Of a DNA stretch of 25,348 bases, positions 1 to 6,220 are shown one piece after another. The notes below the pieces were generated by a model. That model was not told the origin of the DNA. It saw nothing but the letters and a program-made list of their open reading frames with translations, and made no database searches. Every line of letters starts with the position of its first letter. Position 1 is the first letter of the stretch. Both the position numbers and the translations under genes were made by a program. The stretch is from UBA8337 sp965658615 (GTDB lineage Bacteria > Pseudomonadota > Alphaproteobacteria > RS24). The stretch spans positions 1-25,348 of the forward strand of contig CBFHSX010000025.1 in NCBI GenBank assembly GCA_965658615.1, written 5' to 3'.

Positions 1-1666
1 CCGTGCCGCTGCGCTTTTTCAGATAGATGAAGTCGCTGTAATCATTGTTAAAAAGGGCGACGCGCAATTGATTATTGGCCCAGTTTTTTCGGATATAGAC
101 CTCCAACGCCGTGGCGCTTTCCTTGTCCAATTCATCGCTGCCAAACTCTTCGCGCCGCGCCGCTGCATGGCGGCCCCCGGCGAATAATTCGATTTGCGAC
201 GGGGCGCGTTCGGTCAGTGAGACCGAACCGCCAAGCAGTAAGCCGTCGTGCAGCTTGCGGGCCAGACCGGCGGACAGGTTAAGGATGTCATGCTCGACCG
301 CGCCATGCGCTTCGTGCTCTTCTTCCTCTTCTTCGTCCTCATCCTCATCTTCATCGTGATGCTCTTCTTCCTCGGCTTCCTGCTCAATCGTGTCGAAGCG
401 CGCAGCCAGTTCGGTCAGCCAATCGTCGCTTTCGCGCTCGGCAAAGACAAATAGGCCGAATTGAGCGCGTTGCGTGCTCGGCAGATAAGCACCATGGGCG
501 TGCTCGTCTTCATCCTCATCTTCATCTTCATCGCCTTCCTCTTCATGTTCGGCGACGAGGGTTTCCAATTCGGTGTCGCGATATTCGACGCCGACCAGAC
601 CGCGCCAGTCGCCGCTCTCCAATGTCGCTTCACCGCGCAGGTTGAGCGCGTCTTGGTCGAAAGAGGTCGCGGCTTCGCTGCCCTCAAATTCCGTCTGCTC
701 GTAACTGGTGACGGTCATATCAGCACGCAAGCCGGTGAACGGGCCGACAGCGTCACTATGGGTCAGCCGTGCATGCACGGTTTGGCGTTCAAGGTCGATG
801 CTGACGTCTTCTTCTTCTTCATGTTCTTCGCCTTCGGATTCTTCCTCCCCTTCTTCTTCCTCATGCGCATGGCCCGGCACGCTGTAATCCATTTCGAGGC
901 TGTTCAGCATCAGGGCCAATTTGGTTGCGCCCTCGCCGAACTGACCGGAAACGGTAAAGCCGCGACTTTCATTTTGCGTGCTTTCTGCATCCTGCGCTGT
1001 GTCGGCCGGAATGTCCTCGCCCTCGGCTTGCAATTGCCGCACGCTTTCTGCATGGGTCGGGATACGCATATTATCGGCATCTTGCGAGAAGGCGGATAGG
1101 GCATAGCCATTGCGGCGAACAAATAAGGCGGTCATGGTTTCGTCGGCGGCGTCACCGAGGCCGAACAAAACCTCGCCCCTATTATCGCCGGCGTCGTCGC
1201 CGTCATCCATATGGCGGTCAAACATATTGACCACACCGGTGGCCGCATAAGCGCCATAGCGCAAAGCGGCGGGGCCTTTCAGCACCTCAACCCTGTGCGC
1301 GTCAAACAGCGAAATGCCATTGGCATGGTCGCCGCCGGTCGGGGCAATATCGCCAATGCTCATGCCATTGCCGAGCACATCAATGCGATAGCCGCCAAGA
1401 CCGCGAATAAGCGGTTGGCCGACGGCAGGGCCGAAACCGGCGCTGTCGACGCCGGGTAATTTGGCCAATGCGTCGCCAATCGGTTGGTCGAGCGCCGCTT
1501 GCAGTGCTTCGGCGGCGATAACTTCGGTTGTCGAGATAACTTCATTGACGGGTTTTTGATATGGCGAACTGAGCACGATGATTTCATCCGTGCTTTGAGC
1601 CAGGGCATAAGTGCTGCTAAGGCAAGTGGCGCCGAGCAGCATTGCGGCGCGTGTCATGGTTTTCAT
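1..1666 (-). CDS. TonB-dependent outer-membrane receptor, ZnuD-like (partial, cut at left edge)
   Basis: An open frame of about 555 codons runs from the ATG at 1666 off the left edge with no stop. It begins with a signal peptide (MKTMTRAAMLLGATC...ALAQ), followed by a plug domain with PIGDALAKLPGVDSAGFG, GQPLIRGLGGYRIDVLGNG and VEVLKGPAALRYG, and then beta-barrel sequence including TERAPSQIELFAGGRHAA. This pattern is typical of TonB-dependent receptors of the ZnuD/metal-uptake group. Three very acidic, His-containing segments interrupt the barrel at roughly residues 266-287, 372-391 and 428-455; in this family such extracellular loops can bind metal. The ribosome site AGAGGA lies 6 nt before the ATG. 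The gene follows a small secreted His-containing protein by 32 nt and is probably co-transcribed with it. Family assignment is firm; zinc as substrate is inference from the loops and from ZnuD resemblance. Confidence 0.9.
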   Translation of the reverse strand, partial: MKTMTRAAMLLGATCLSSTYALAQSTDEIIVLSSPYQKPVNEVISTTEVIAAEALQAALDQPIGDALAKLPGVDSAGFGPAVGQPLIRGLGGYRIDVLGNGMSIGDIAPTGGDHANGISLFDAHRVEVLKGPAALRYGAYAATGVVNMFDRHMDDGDDAGDNRGEVLFGLGDAADETMTALFVRRNGYALSAFSQDADNMRIPTHAESVRQLQAEGEDIPADTAQDAESTQNESRGFTVSGQFGEGATKLALMLNSLEMDYSVPGHAHEEEEGEEESEGEEHEEEEDVSIDLERQTVHARLTHSDAVGPFTGLRADMTVTSYEQTEFEGSEAATSFDQDALNLRGEATLESGDWRGLVGVEYRDTELETLVAEHEEEGDEDEDEDEDEHAHGAYLPSTQRAQFGLFVFAERESDDWLTELAARFDTIEQEAEEEEHHDEDEDEDEEEEEEHEAHGAVEHDILNLSAGLARKLHDGLLLGGSVSLTERAPSQIELFAGGRHAAARREEFGSDELDKESATALEVYIRKNWANNQLRVALFNNDYSDFIYLKKRSGT

Positions 1667-1674
1667 GATAGATC

Positions 1675-1704
1675 CTCTGATTTAAAAAAAATTTAGGGTC
1701 AGAG
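1675..1704 (-). promoter_or_regulatory. intergenic hairpin overlapping stop codon and receptor ribosome site
   Basis: On the minus strand, CTCTGA (1704-1699) and TCAGAG (1680-1675) form a 6-bp inverted repeat separated by 18 nt that contain an uninterrupted run of T. The first arm holds the stop codon of the small secreted protein; the second arm overlaps the AGAGGA ribosome site of the TonB receptor. Folding would hide that site, which suggests translational coupling or partial termination between the two genes. The repeat is seen directly; its function is inference. No Zur-like palindrome was recognised here. Confidence 0.4.
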
Positions 1705-1983
1705 AATGTGGGGCGGACCTCGCGCAAAACGGGTTTGGCGGTGGGCCTGATGCGGCACGGCCGTGCGCGGCAAATGCGGTGCATCGGTAACAAAAACCGG
1801 TGGCAGCATGGCGTCGACCAAAAGCGCACCGCTGCTTGCATCGGCTTGCAGGCAGCTATGCTCATATGTCGTGGTCTCGTGCAATATATCGTGCTGCACG
1901 TCATGCTGCAGCGCGTGCGCCGTACCCGACAGCATGACCAGCAGGGCGAAAAGGGCGCTGAAATATGCAAAGCGCTTAGCCAT
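1699..1983 (-). CDS. small secreted His-containing protein, probable partner of metal receptor
   Basis: This 94-residue protein starts MAKRFAYFSALFALLVMLSGTAHA, which is a clear Sec signal peptide with likely cleavage after AHA. The short mature part carries spaced His residues (HDVQHDILH, then later APHLP and VPHQAHR), a single Cys in EHSC, and ends RGPPHIL. I do not recognise a named domain. Small His-containing periplasmic proteins of this style often precede metal-related TonB receptors in Proteobacteria, and here the receptor follows in the same orientation. Binding or delivery of a divalent metal is therefore inferred, not shown. No convincing Shine-Dalgarno lies before the ATG at 1983, so the start rests on the signal peptide. 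The stop codon lies in the 3'-side arm (plus-strand coordinates) of a hairpin that continues towards the receptor start. Confidence 0.65.
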   Translation of the reverse strand: MAKRFAYFSALFALLVMLSGTAHALQHDVQHDILHETTTYEHSCLQADASSGALLVDAMLPPVFVTDAPHLPRTAVPHQAHRQTRFARGPPHIL

Positions 1984-2039
1984 GCGAGCAGGCTAGCAAG
2001 CTTTGCAGGGCAGGACAAATGCTAAAAAAGCGGGTAAGT

Positions 2040-2094
2040 GATTCGTTTTTTCTTGACCATGCGAATCAAATCGTGATTCGGTCAGTCATGATTC
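2040..2094. promoter_or_regulatory. cluster of four GANTC (CcrM-type) sites in the ftsB-like promoter region
   Basis: GANTC occurs at 2040-2044, 2063-2067, 2075-2079 and 2090-2094, four times in 55 bp, where about 0.2 would be expected by chance. GANTC is the methylation target of the alphaproteobacterial cell-cycle enzyme CcrM, and methylated GANTC in promoters recruits GcrA in Caulobacter. A TTGACC at 2053-2058 could be a -35 element, placing one GANTC in the spacer and another near the -10. The region precedes a cell-division gene. The sites are seen; CcrM/GcrA control is inference. Confidence 0.5.
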
Positions 2095-2099
2095 GTTTT

Positions 2100-2429
2100 A
2101 TGACATCGCGGATTTCCAGCCGCACGGTCGGGCGCGCGCCCCTGCGCCTGCGCCAACTTGTGCCGGCTTTTGTCATGGCGCTGATGATGGCCGGGCTTAT
2201 CACCCAAGCCCTGCAAGGCGAACGGGGTTTGCGCGGTTGGATGGATTTGCAAGCCGAAAAACAAGACCGCGCCGAAGAGCTTGCCGAGCTGAAAGCGCAA
2301 AATAGCGAGTTGCAAACGCATGTATTTCGTTTGAGCGATGAATCGCTGGATCTGGATTTTTTGGATGAACGTGCAAGGCTGGTTTTGGGCTTAACGGCGC
2401 CGGATGAAAAAGTCATTATCAGCAATTAG
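2100..2429 (+). CDS. FtsB/DivIC-like septum formation initiator protein
   Basis: This protein of about 109 residues has a basic N-terminus (MTSRISSRTVGRAPLRLRQ), one transmembrane helix (LVPAFVMALMMAGLITQAL), the segment GERGLRGW, a coiled coil (EKQDRAEELAELKAQNSELQ) and the C-terminal signature SLDLDFLDERARLVLGL. That is the standard layout of alphaproteobacterial FtsB/DivIC proteins, single-pass inner-membrane parts of the FtsQLB-type divisome complex. The start is uncertain: an in-frame ATG at 2019 has a passable AGGA ribosome site, but its 27 extra residues would run through AT-rich, GANTC-bearing DNA and lie beyond the family's usual N-terminus, so I prefer 2100. In many alphaproteobacteria this gene sits directly before pdhA; here lipA follows after 64 nt. 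Confidence 0.8.
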   Translation: MTSRISSRTVGRAPLRLRQLVPAFVMALMMAGLITQALQGERGLRGWMDLQAEKQDRAEELAELKAQNSELQTHVFRLSDESLDLDFLDERARLVLGLTAPDEKVIISN

Positions 2430-2481
2430 TGTTTTGTGGCCTGCGGCGTGATTGCCTCTGTAATCGGGCCGTAAAATCGCC

Positions 2482-2494
2482 TATATAAGCCTTA
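2482..2494 (+). promoter_or_regulatory. possible -10 element for a near-leaderless lipA transcript
   Basis: TATATA at 2482-2487 lies only six nucleotides before the lipA ATG at 2494, and no Shine-Dalgarno is visible in AAGCCTT. If TATATA is a -10 element, transcription would start at or next to the start codon. A matching -35 is not obvious, so this is weak. Confidence 0.25.
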
Positions 2495-3468
2495 TGACTG
2501 TTGTGATTGACAATTTATCCGGTGGGCCTGAAAAGCCTGAAAAACCGCGCCATCCGGAGAAGGCAAAGAATCCGGACAGCCCCATCCTGCGCAAGCCGGA
2601 TTGGATTCGCGCCAAGGCGCCCGGCTCGCCGATTTATGCCGAGACCAAGGCGATTGTGACTGAAAACAATCTGGTGACCGTGTGCGAAGAGGCCGCGTGT
2701 CCGAATATTGGCGAGTGCTGGTCGCAAAAACACGCAACTTTCATGATCCTTGGCGAGATTTGTACCCGCGCTTGTGCTTTTTGCAATGTTGCCACAGGCG
2801 TGCCGCTGCCGGTCGATGCGAAAGAGCCGGCGCATGTTGGCGATGCGGTGGCCAAGCTGGGGCTGCGTCATGTGGTGATTACCAGCGTTGACCGCGACGA
2901 CCTCGATGACGGCGGCGCGCAGCATTTTGCCGATACGATTCATGAAATCCGCAAAGCCTCGCCCGGTACGACCGTTGAAATTCTGACGCCGGATTTCCTA
3001 CGCAAAGACGGCGCGTTGGAAATTGTCGTTGAGGCGCGGCCCGATGTGTTCAATCACAATCTCGAGACCGTGCCGCGGCTTTATTTGCCGATCCGTCCGG
3101 GCGCGCGCTATTTCCATTCCATGCGCTTGTTGCAGCGCGTCAAAGAGCTCGATGCCTCTATTTTCACCAAATCCGGCATTATGGTCGGACTGGGTGAGGC
3201 GCGCGAAGAAGTGATGCAGGTGATGGATGATATGCGCGCGGCGGATATTGATTTCATTACCATTGGCCAATATTTGCAGCCGACGCGCAAGCACGCGCCG
3301 ATCGACCGCTTTGTTACACCGGATGAGTTTGAGGGCTATACGACATTGGCCAAGGCCAAGGGCTTTTTGATGGTGTCGGCAACGCCGTTGACGCGTTCCT
3401 CGCACCATGCTGATGCCGATTTTGAAAAGTTGAAAGCGGCGCGCGCCGAAAAGCAAGCCGCCAAATAG
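2494..3468 (+). CDS. lipA: lipoyl synthase LipA
   Basis: This 324-residue radical-SAM enzyme inserts two sulfurs into octanoyl groups on lipoyl domains of 2-oxoacid dehydrogenases and the glycine cleavage system. The auxiliary cluster motif CX4CX5C is present as CEEAACPNIGEC (C64, C69, C75), and the radical-SAM cluster motif CX3CX2C as CTRACAFC (C90, C94, C97). The sequence HNLETVPRLY, the GIMVGLGE motif, TIGQYLQPTRKHAPIDRFV and the terminal RSSHHAD, where RSS supplies the auxiliary-cluster serine, are all family-typical. The first 30 residues are a Pro/Lys-rich extension. The neighbour coq10 begins 2 nt after the stop, so the two are co-transcribed. The pdh genes often found just upstream in alphaproteobacteria are absent. 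Confidence 0.97.
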   Translation: MTVVIDNLSGGPEKPEKPRHPEKAKNPDSPILRKPDWIRAKAPGSPIYAETKAIVTENNLVTVCEEAACPNIGECWSQKHATFMILGEICTRACAFCNVATGVPLPVDAKEPAHVGDAVAKLGLRHVVITSVDRDDLDDGGAQHFADTIHEIRKASPGTTVEILTPDFLRKDGALEIVVEARPDVFNHNLETVPRLYLPIRPGARYFHSMRLLQRVKELDASIFTKSGIMVGLGEAREEVMQVMDDMRAADIDFITIGQYLQPTRKHAPIDRFVTPDEFEGYTTLAKAKGFLMVSATPLTRSSHHADADFEKLKAARAEKQAAK

Positions 3469-3470
3469 AC

Positions 3471-3902
3471 ATGCAGACGGTCAAGGTCACGCGTCAAAGC
3501 CCGTTCACCGCGCAGCAAATGTTCGCGTTGATTTGCGATGTCGATCGTTATGATGAATTTATCCCCTATTGCACGGCAGCGCGGACGCGCAATCGCACCG
3601 AAACCGAGATGCTCGGCGATTTGGCGATTGGCTATAAATTTTTGCGCGAGACCTATACCAGTAAAATTACCATGGCGCATGACCCGCTGACGGTGACGGT
3701 GGCGCAACAAAAAGGCCCGTTTCGGCATTTGTTCAATCAATGGGTGTTTGAGGATAGTGAGACCGGCTCGGAGGTGCATTTTGAACTGCAATTCGATTTC
3801 GCCGTGCCTATGCTGCGCAAACTCATTGCTCCGATGATGGACCGCGTGGTCGAAAAATTCATCGACGCCTTCGAACAACGAGCGCTGGAAATCTACAAAT
3901 AG
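3471..3902 (+). CDS. Coq10/RatA-type START-domain protein
   Basis: The 143-residue protein covers one START-like (Coq10/polyketide cyclase) domain. It begins VTRQSPFTAQQMFALICDVDRYDEFIPYC, with the DV..Y..F.P pattern of the family, and ends in a long C-terminal helix (DRVVEKFIDAFEQRALEIY). Family members bind hydrophobic ligands; the mitochondrial version binds coenzyme Q and helps respiration, while the E. coli relative RatA was reported to affect ribosome association. The alphaproteobacterial lipA-coq10 pairing favours a role in quinone function, but that is inference. The ATG lies 2 nt after the lipA stop. Length and fold agree with the family. Confidence 0.88.
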   Translation: MQTVKVTRQSPFTAQQMFALICDVDRYDEFIPYCTAARTRNRTETEMLGDLAIGYKFLRETYTSKITMAHDPLTVTVAQQKGPFRHLFNQWVFEDSETGSEVHFELQFDFAVPMLRKLIAPMMDRVVEKFIDAFEQRALEIYK

Positions 3903-3917
3903 CTAAATAAAAACGCA

Positions 3918-3937
3918 CCGCTCAACCGCGTCAGCGG
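3918..3937. terminator. weak hairpin between convergent coq10 and pncC
   Basis: CCGCT (3918-3922) and AGCGG (3933-3937) form a short inverted repeat with a 10-nt loop in the 37-nt gap between convergent genes. Read on the minus strand, it is followed by a T-rich stretch after four other bases. It may act as a modest terminator for the minus-strand operon; the stem is short and the call is tentative. Confidence 0.3.
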
Positions 3938-3939
3938 AT

Positions 3940-4437
3940 TTATTGCGAGATACGCGCCAATAACATATCCATCGCCGCGTCGACTGTGGCGAGGCGCACT
4001 TCTGTGCGGCCGATATCGCCGAAACTTTGCTTGATATGAGTGATGCCGCCATTCTCGGCATAGGTCGCCATATGCACGGTGCCGGCAGGTTTTTCGGCCG
4101 AGCCGCCGCCCGGGCCGGCAATGCCGGAAACGGCAATGGTCAGATGCGCAGTGGTCATGTTGAAAGTGTTTTCGGCCATGGCGCGCACGACTTCTTCGGA
4201 GACGGCCCCATGCGCGCGCAGCAAATCGGCCTCGACGCCGAGAATTTCATGCTTGGCGCGGTTCGAATAGGTCACAAAGCTGCGCCCGACCACGGCAGAA
4301 GAGCCGGGGATTTCCGTCATCAGCGCGGCAATCAGTCCGCCCGTGCAGCTTTCGGCCGTGGCGATACGCATATGCTTCTCAGTGGCGATGCCCAGCAGCT
4401 CGGCTGCTTTATCGGTCAGGTGTTTTTCAAACAACAT
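3940..4437 (-). CDS. pncC: CinA C-terminal-type nicotinamide-nucleotide amidohydrolase
   Basis: This 165-residue stand-alone CinA C-terminal domain corresponds to PncC, which deamidates nicotinamide mononucleotide to nicotinate mononucleotide in NAD salvage. The signature blocks are all present: ATAESCTGGLIAALMTEIPG with the presumed catalytic Ser, FVTYSNRAKHEILGV with Tyr and Lys, GAVSEEVVRAMAE, and AVSGIAGPGGGSAEKPAGTVH. The N-terminal MoCF-like domain of full-length CinA is missing, as is usual in alphaproteobacteria. A strong ribosome site (AGGAGA) overlaps the pgpA stop codon 9 nt upstream, so it is translated as the last gene of the ispDF-pgpA-pncC operon. Confidence 0.92.
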   Translation of the reverse strand: MLFEKHLTDKAAELLGIATEKHMRIATAESCTGGLIAALMTEIPGSSAVVGRSFVTYSNRAKHEILGVEADLLRAHGAVSEEVVRAMAENTFNMTTAHLTIAVSGIAGPGGGSAEKPAGTVHMATYAENGGITHIKQSFGDIGRTEVRLATVDAAMDMLLARISQ

Positions 4438-4446
4438 GCGTCTCTC

Positions 4447-4941
4447 CTAAATCACGCCATAAACGGTAAGCGCCGCCAATATCAGCGCCGCCCAAAGCCC
4501 GGCCAGCACATCATCCAGCATAATGCCGGTGGCTCCGCCAAGGCTCTTATCGGCCCAGCCGACCGGCCAGGGCTTTAAAATATCAAACAGGCGAAATAGC
4601 CCGAAAGCAAGCGCAATGCCGAGCGGTGTCAGCGGTGCGGTGGTCAGCGCCAGCCACATGCCGACTGCTTCATCAATGACAATGGCCGAGGGGTCTTTAT
4701 CCTCGGCCTCGGCAATCCAAACGTTTGACGCCCAGTGGCCAAGGCCATAGCCGATAATGGCGATGACCAGCAGCCCCTCAAGCCCGAAATAATAGGCGGT
4801 AGATACGCCAAAGGGCAGGGCGGCGAGGCTGCCCCATGTGCCCGAGGCCGGTTTGATCAGCCCGCTATGAAACCATGTGGCGAGCAGTGCGGCGGGCGAC
4901 CAAAGCTGCAAATGCGGCGGTAATTTGTGCAAGGACAGCAT
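4447..4941 (-). CDS. pgpA: phosphatidylglycerophosphatase A
   Basis: This 164-residue integral inner-membrane protein dephosphorylates phosphatidylglycerophosphate to phosphatidylglycerol. It carries the family blocks KPASGTWGSLAALP, VIDEAVGMW and FRLFDILKPWPVGWADK, then GGATGIMLDDVLAG; the acidic residues in these blocks form the metal-dependent active site. Several hydrophobic segments surround them (LLVIAIIGYGLGHW, PLGIALAFGLF, LWAALILAALTVYGV). Its ATG overlaps the ispDF stop as TAATG, indicating translational coupling. Confidence 0.95.
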   Translation of the reverse strand: MLSLHKLPPHLQLWSPAALLATWFHSGLIKPASGTWGSLAALPFGVSTAYYFGLEGLLVIAIIGYGLGHWASNVWIAEAEDKDPSAIVIDEAVGMWLALTTAPLTPLGIALAFGLFRLFDILKPWPVGWADKSLGGATGIMLDDVLAGLWAALILAALTVYGVI

Positions 4942-6110
4942 TACAATGTTTCCGGCATGATAATGGTGGCGAGGGCTTGCGCCGCCATGCCTTCGCCACG
5001 ACCGGTGAAGCCGAGGCCTTCCGTGGTGGTGGCTTTGACGGCGACGCGGTGGTTTTCAATGCCGCAAATCTTGGCAATGCCGGCGCGCATGGCGTCGCGA
5101 TGCGGGCCGATTTTCGGGCTTTCGCAAATCAGCGTCAGGTCAATGTGGGTGATGCGGGCTTGCTTGGCTGCGGCCAGCGTGACGGCATGGGCCAGAAAAT
5201 CAGCCGAGGGGCGATCTTTATTGGCGGCGTCGGAGGGCGGGAAATGATCGCCAATATCGCCTTCAGCCAACGCGCCCAGCAGCGCATCGGTGATGGCGTG
5301 CAGGGCAAGATCGGCATCGCTATGGCCGATCAAGGCGCGATCATGTGGCACGGCAATGCCGCCCAGCATAATCTGCGTGGCGCTACCGGGGGTGTCGAAG
5401 CGGTGCACATCAAAGCCGGTACCGGTGCGCGGTGTGTAAGACTTGTCCATGAAATCTGCCTCATGCGTCAGTTTTATGTTTTTCGGGTCGCCCTGAACCA
5501 GCGTGACACGTATGCCTGCCGCTTCGGCAATAGCGGCGTCGTCTGTCATACCGGGGGGGGCTGCTTCATGCGCCGCCAATATTGCCGCGTAGGTGAAGGC
5601 TTGCGGGGTCTGCGCGCGATACAATCCGTCGCGCGGCACGGTGGCCGTAATGGTGCCGTCTTCGACCCGCTTCAGCGTATCGGTGACGACCAGCGCCGGA
5701 ATGACGGCATCGGCCTCATCCAGCGCCTGACAGCAAGCGGTGATGAGCTGCGCGCTGACATAGGGGCGCGCCGCATCATGTATCAGCACGCGGTCCGGCG
5801 CATGTTCAGTCAAAGCTTTAAGTCCGTTTAAAACGGAATCCTGCCGTTCAGCGCCGCCATACTCATATTTTAATTTATTTATATTAATCAATCCATTAAT
5901 AGACTTATTATAAAGTTCAACATCATCTCTATGGACGAGGGTGACAATCTGCGAAATCGCTTCATGTTTGGCAAAGGCGTGCAATGTTGCGTGTAAAACC
6001 GTCTCGCCGGTGCCGCCCGGTAACGGCCGATATTGTTTTGGCAGACCGTCACCGGCCCGCGACCCGCGACCGGCAGCAACAATAATGGCGGCTGTTTTGG
6101 TTTTTCCCAT
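4941..6110 (-). CDS. ispDF: bifunctional IspD/IspF (MEP cytidylyltransferase / MECDP synthase)
   Basis: This 389-residue fusion performs two steps of the non-mevalonate isoprenoid pathway. Residues 1 to about 228 are IspD: IIVAAGRGSRAGDGLPKQY with the CTP-binding Arg and Lys, GGAERQDSVLNGL, HDAARPYV, RDGLYRAQTPQAF and DPKNIKLT. Residues from about 232 are IspF: TGTGFDVHRF with the zinc ligands Asp and His, IGHSDADLALHAITDALLGA, GDIGDHFPP and ATTTEGLGFTGRGEG. IspDF fusion is common in alphaproteobacteria. Codons for residues 62-84 (5861-5926) are strikingly AT-rich compared with the rest, yet the frame is intact. An eight-G run (5553-5560) also stays in frame. No clear ribosome site precedes the ATG. 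Confidence 0.97.
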   Translation of the reverse strand: MGKTKTAAIIVAAGRGSRAGDGLPKQYRPLPGGTGETVLHATLHAFAKHEAISQIVTLVHRDDVELYNKSINGLININKLKYEYGGAERQDSVLNGLKALTEHAPDRVLIHDAARPYVSAQLITACCQALDEADAVIPALVVTDTLKRVEDGTITATVPRDGLYRAQTPQAFTYAAILAAHEAAPPGMTDDAAIAEAAGIRVTLVQGDPKNIKLTHEADFMDKSYTPRTGTGFDVHRFDTPGSATQIMLGGIAVPHDRALIGHSDADLALHAITDALLGALAEGDIGDHFPPSDAANKDRPSADFLAHAVTLAAAKQARITHIDLTLICESPKIGPHRDAMRAGIAKICGIENHRVAVKATTTEGLGFTGRGEGMAAQALATIIMPETL

Positions 6111-6172
6111 GCCGCGTAATCTAGCTTGATGCGCTCGCCTTGGCGATGAAAATTCTTGCTTTATATTTTGAT

Positions 6173-6219
6173 TGCCTGCATTTTAGGCAGTCTTTTATGC
6201 CCGAGGAAATTGCCTAAAA
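6173..6219 (+). promoter_or_regulatory. competing inverted repeats in the dusB leader
   Basis: In the 110-bp divergent region between ispDF and dusB, TGCCT (6173-6177) can pair with AGGCA (6185-6189), while the longer arm TTTTAGGCA (6181-6189) is perfectly complementary to TGCCTAAAA (6211-6219), which ends at the base before the last A preceding the ATG. The middle arm can pair with either side. The second fold places the ribosome site GAGGA (6203-6207) in its loop. A seven-codon frame, ATG at 6197 to TAA at 6217 (MPEEIA), lies within. Base pairing is seen; a regulatory role, or use of the palindrome as an operator, is inference. Confidence 0.4.
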
Positions 6220-6220
6220 A

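Noticed and set aside
111..1099. Plus-strand frames rich in Phe, Leu, Ile and Ser over the left region
   Set aside because: They are the complement of GAA/GAG/GAT repeats encoding the acidic segments of the minus-strand TonB receptor, which has a signal peptide and family motifs.
5553..5560. Eight-G run as a possible phase-variation tract
   Set aside because: It encodes a normal Pro-Pro in an essential housekeeping gene with the frame intact; no reason to expect switching.
4875..5831. 318-codon plus-strand open frame
   Set aside because: It is antisense to ispDF, whose catalytic motifs are complete; the plus frame shows no recognisable domain.
5885..5900. TTAA pair resembling a CtrA box in the AT-rich ispDF patch
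   Set aside because: The spacing between the TTAA halves is 8 rather than the required 7 and it lies inside a coding region.
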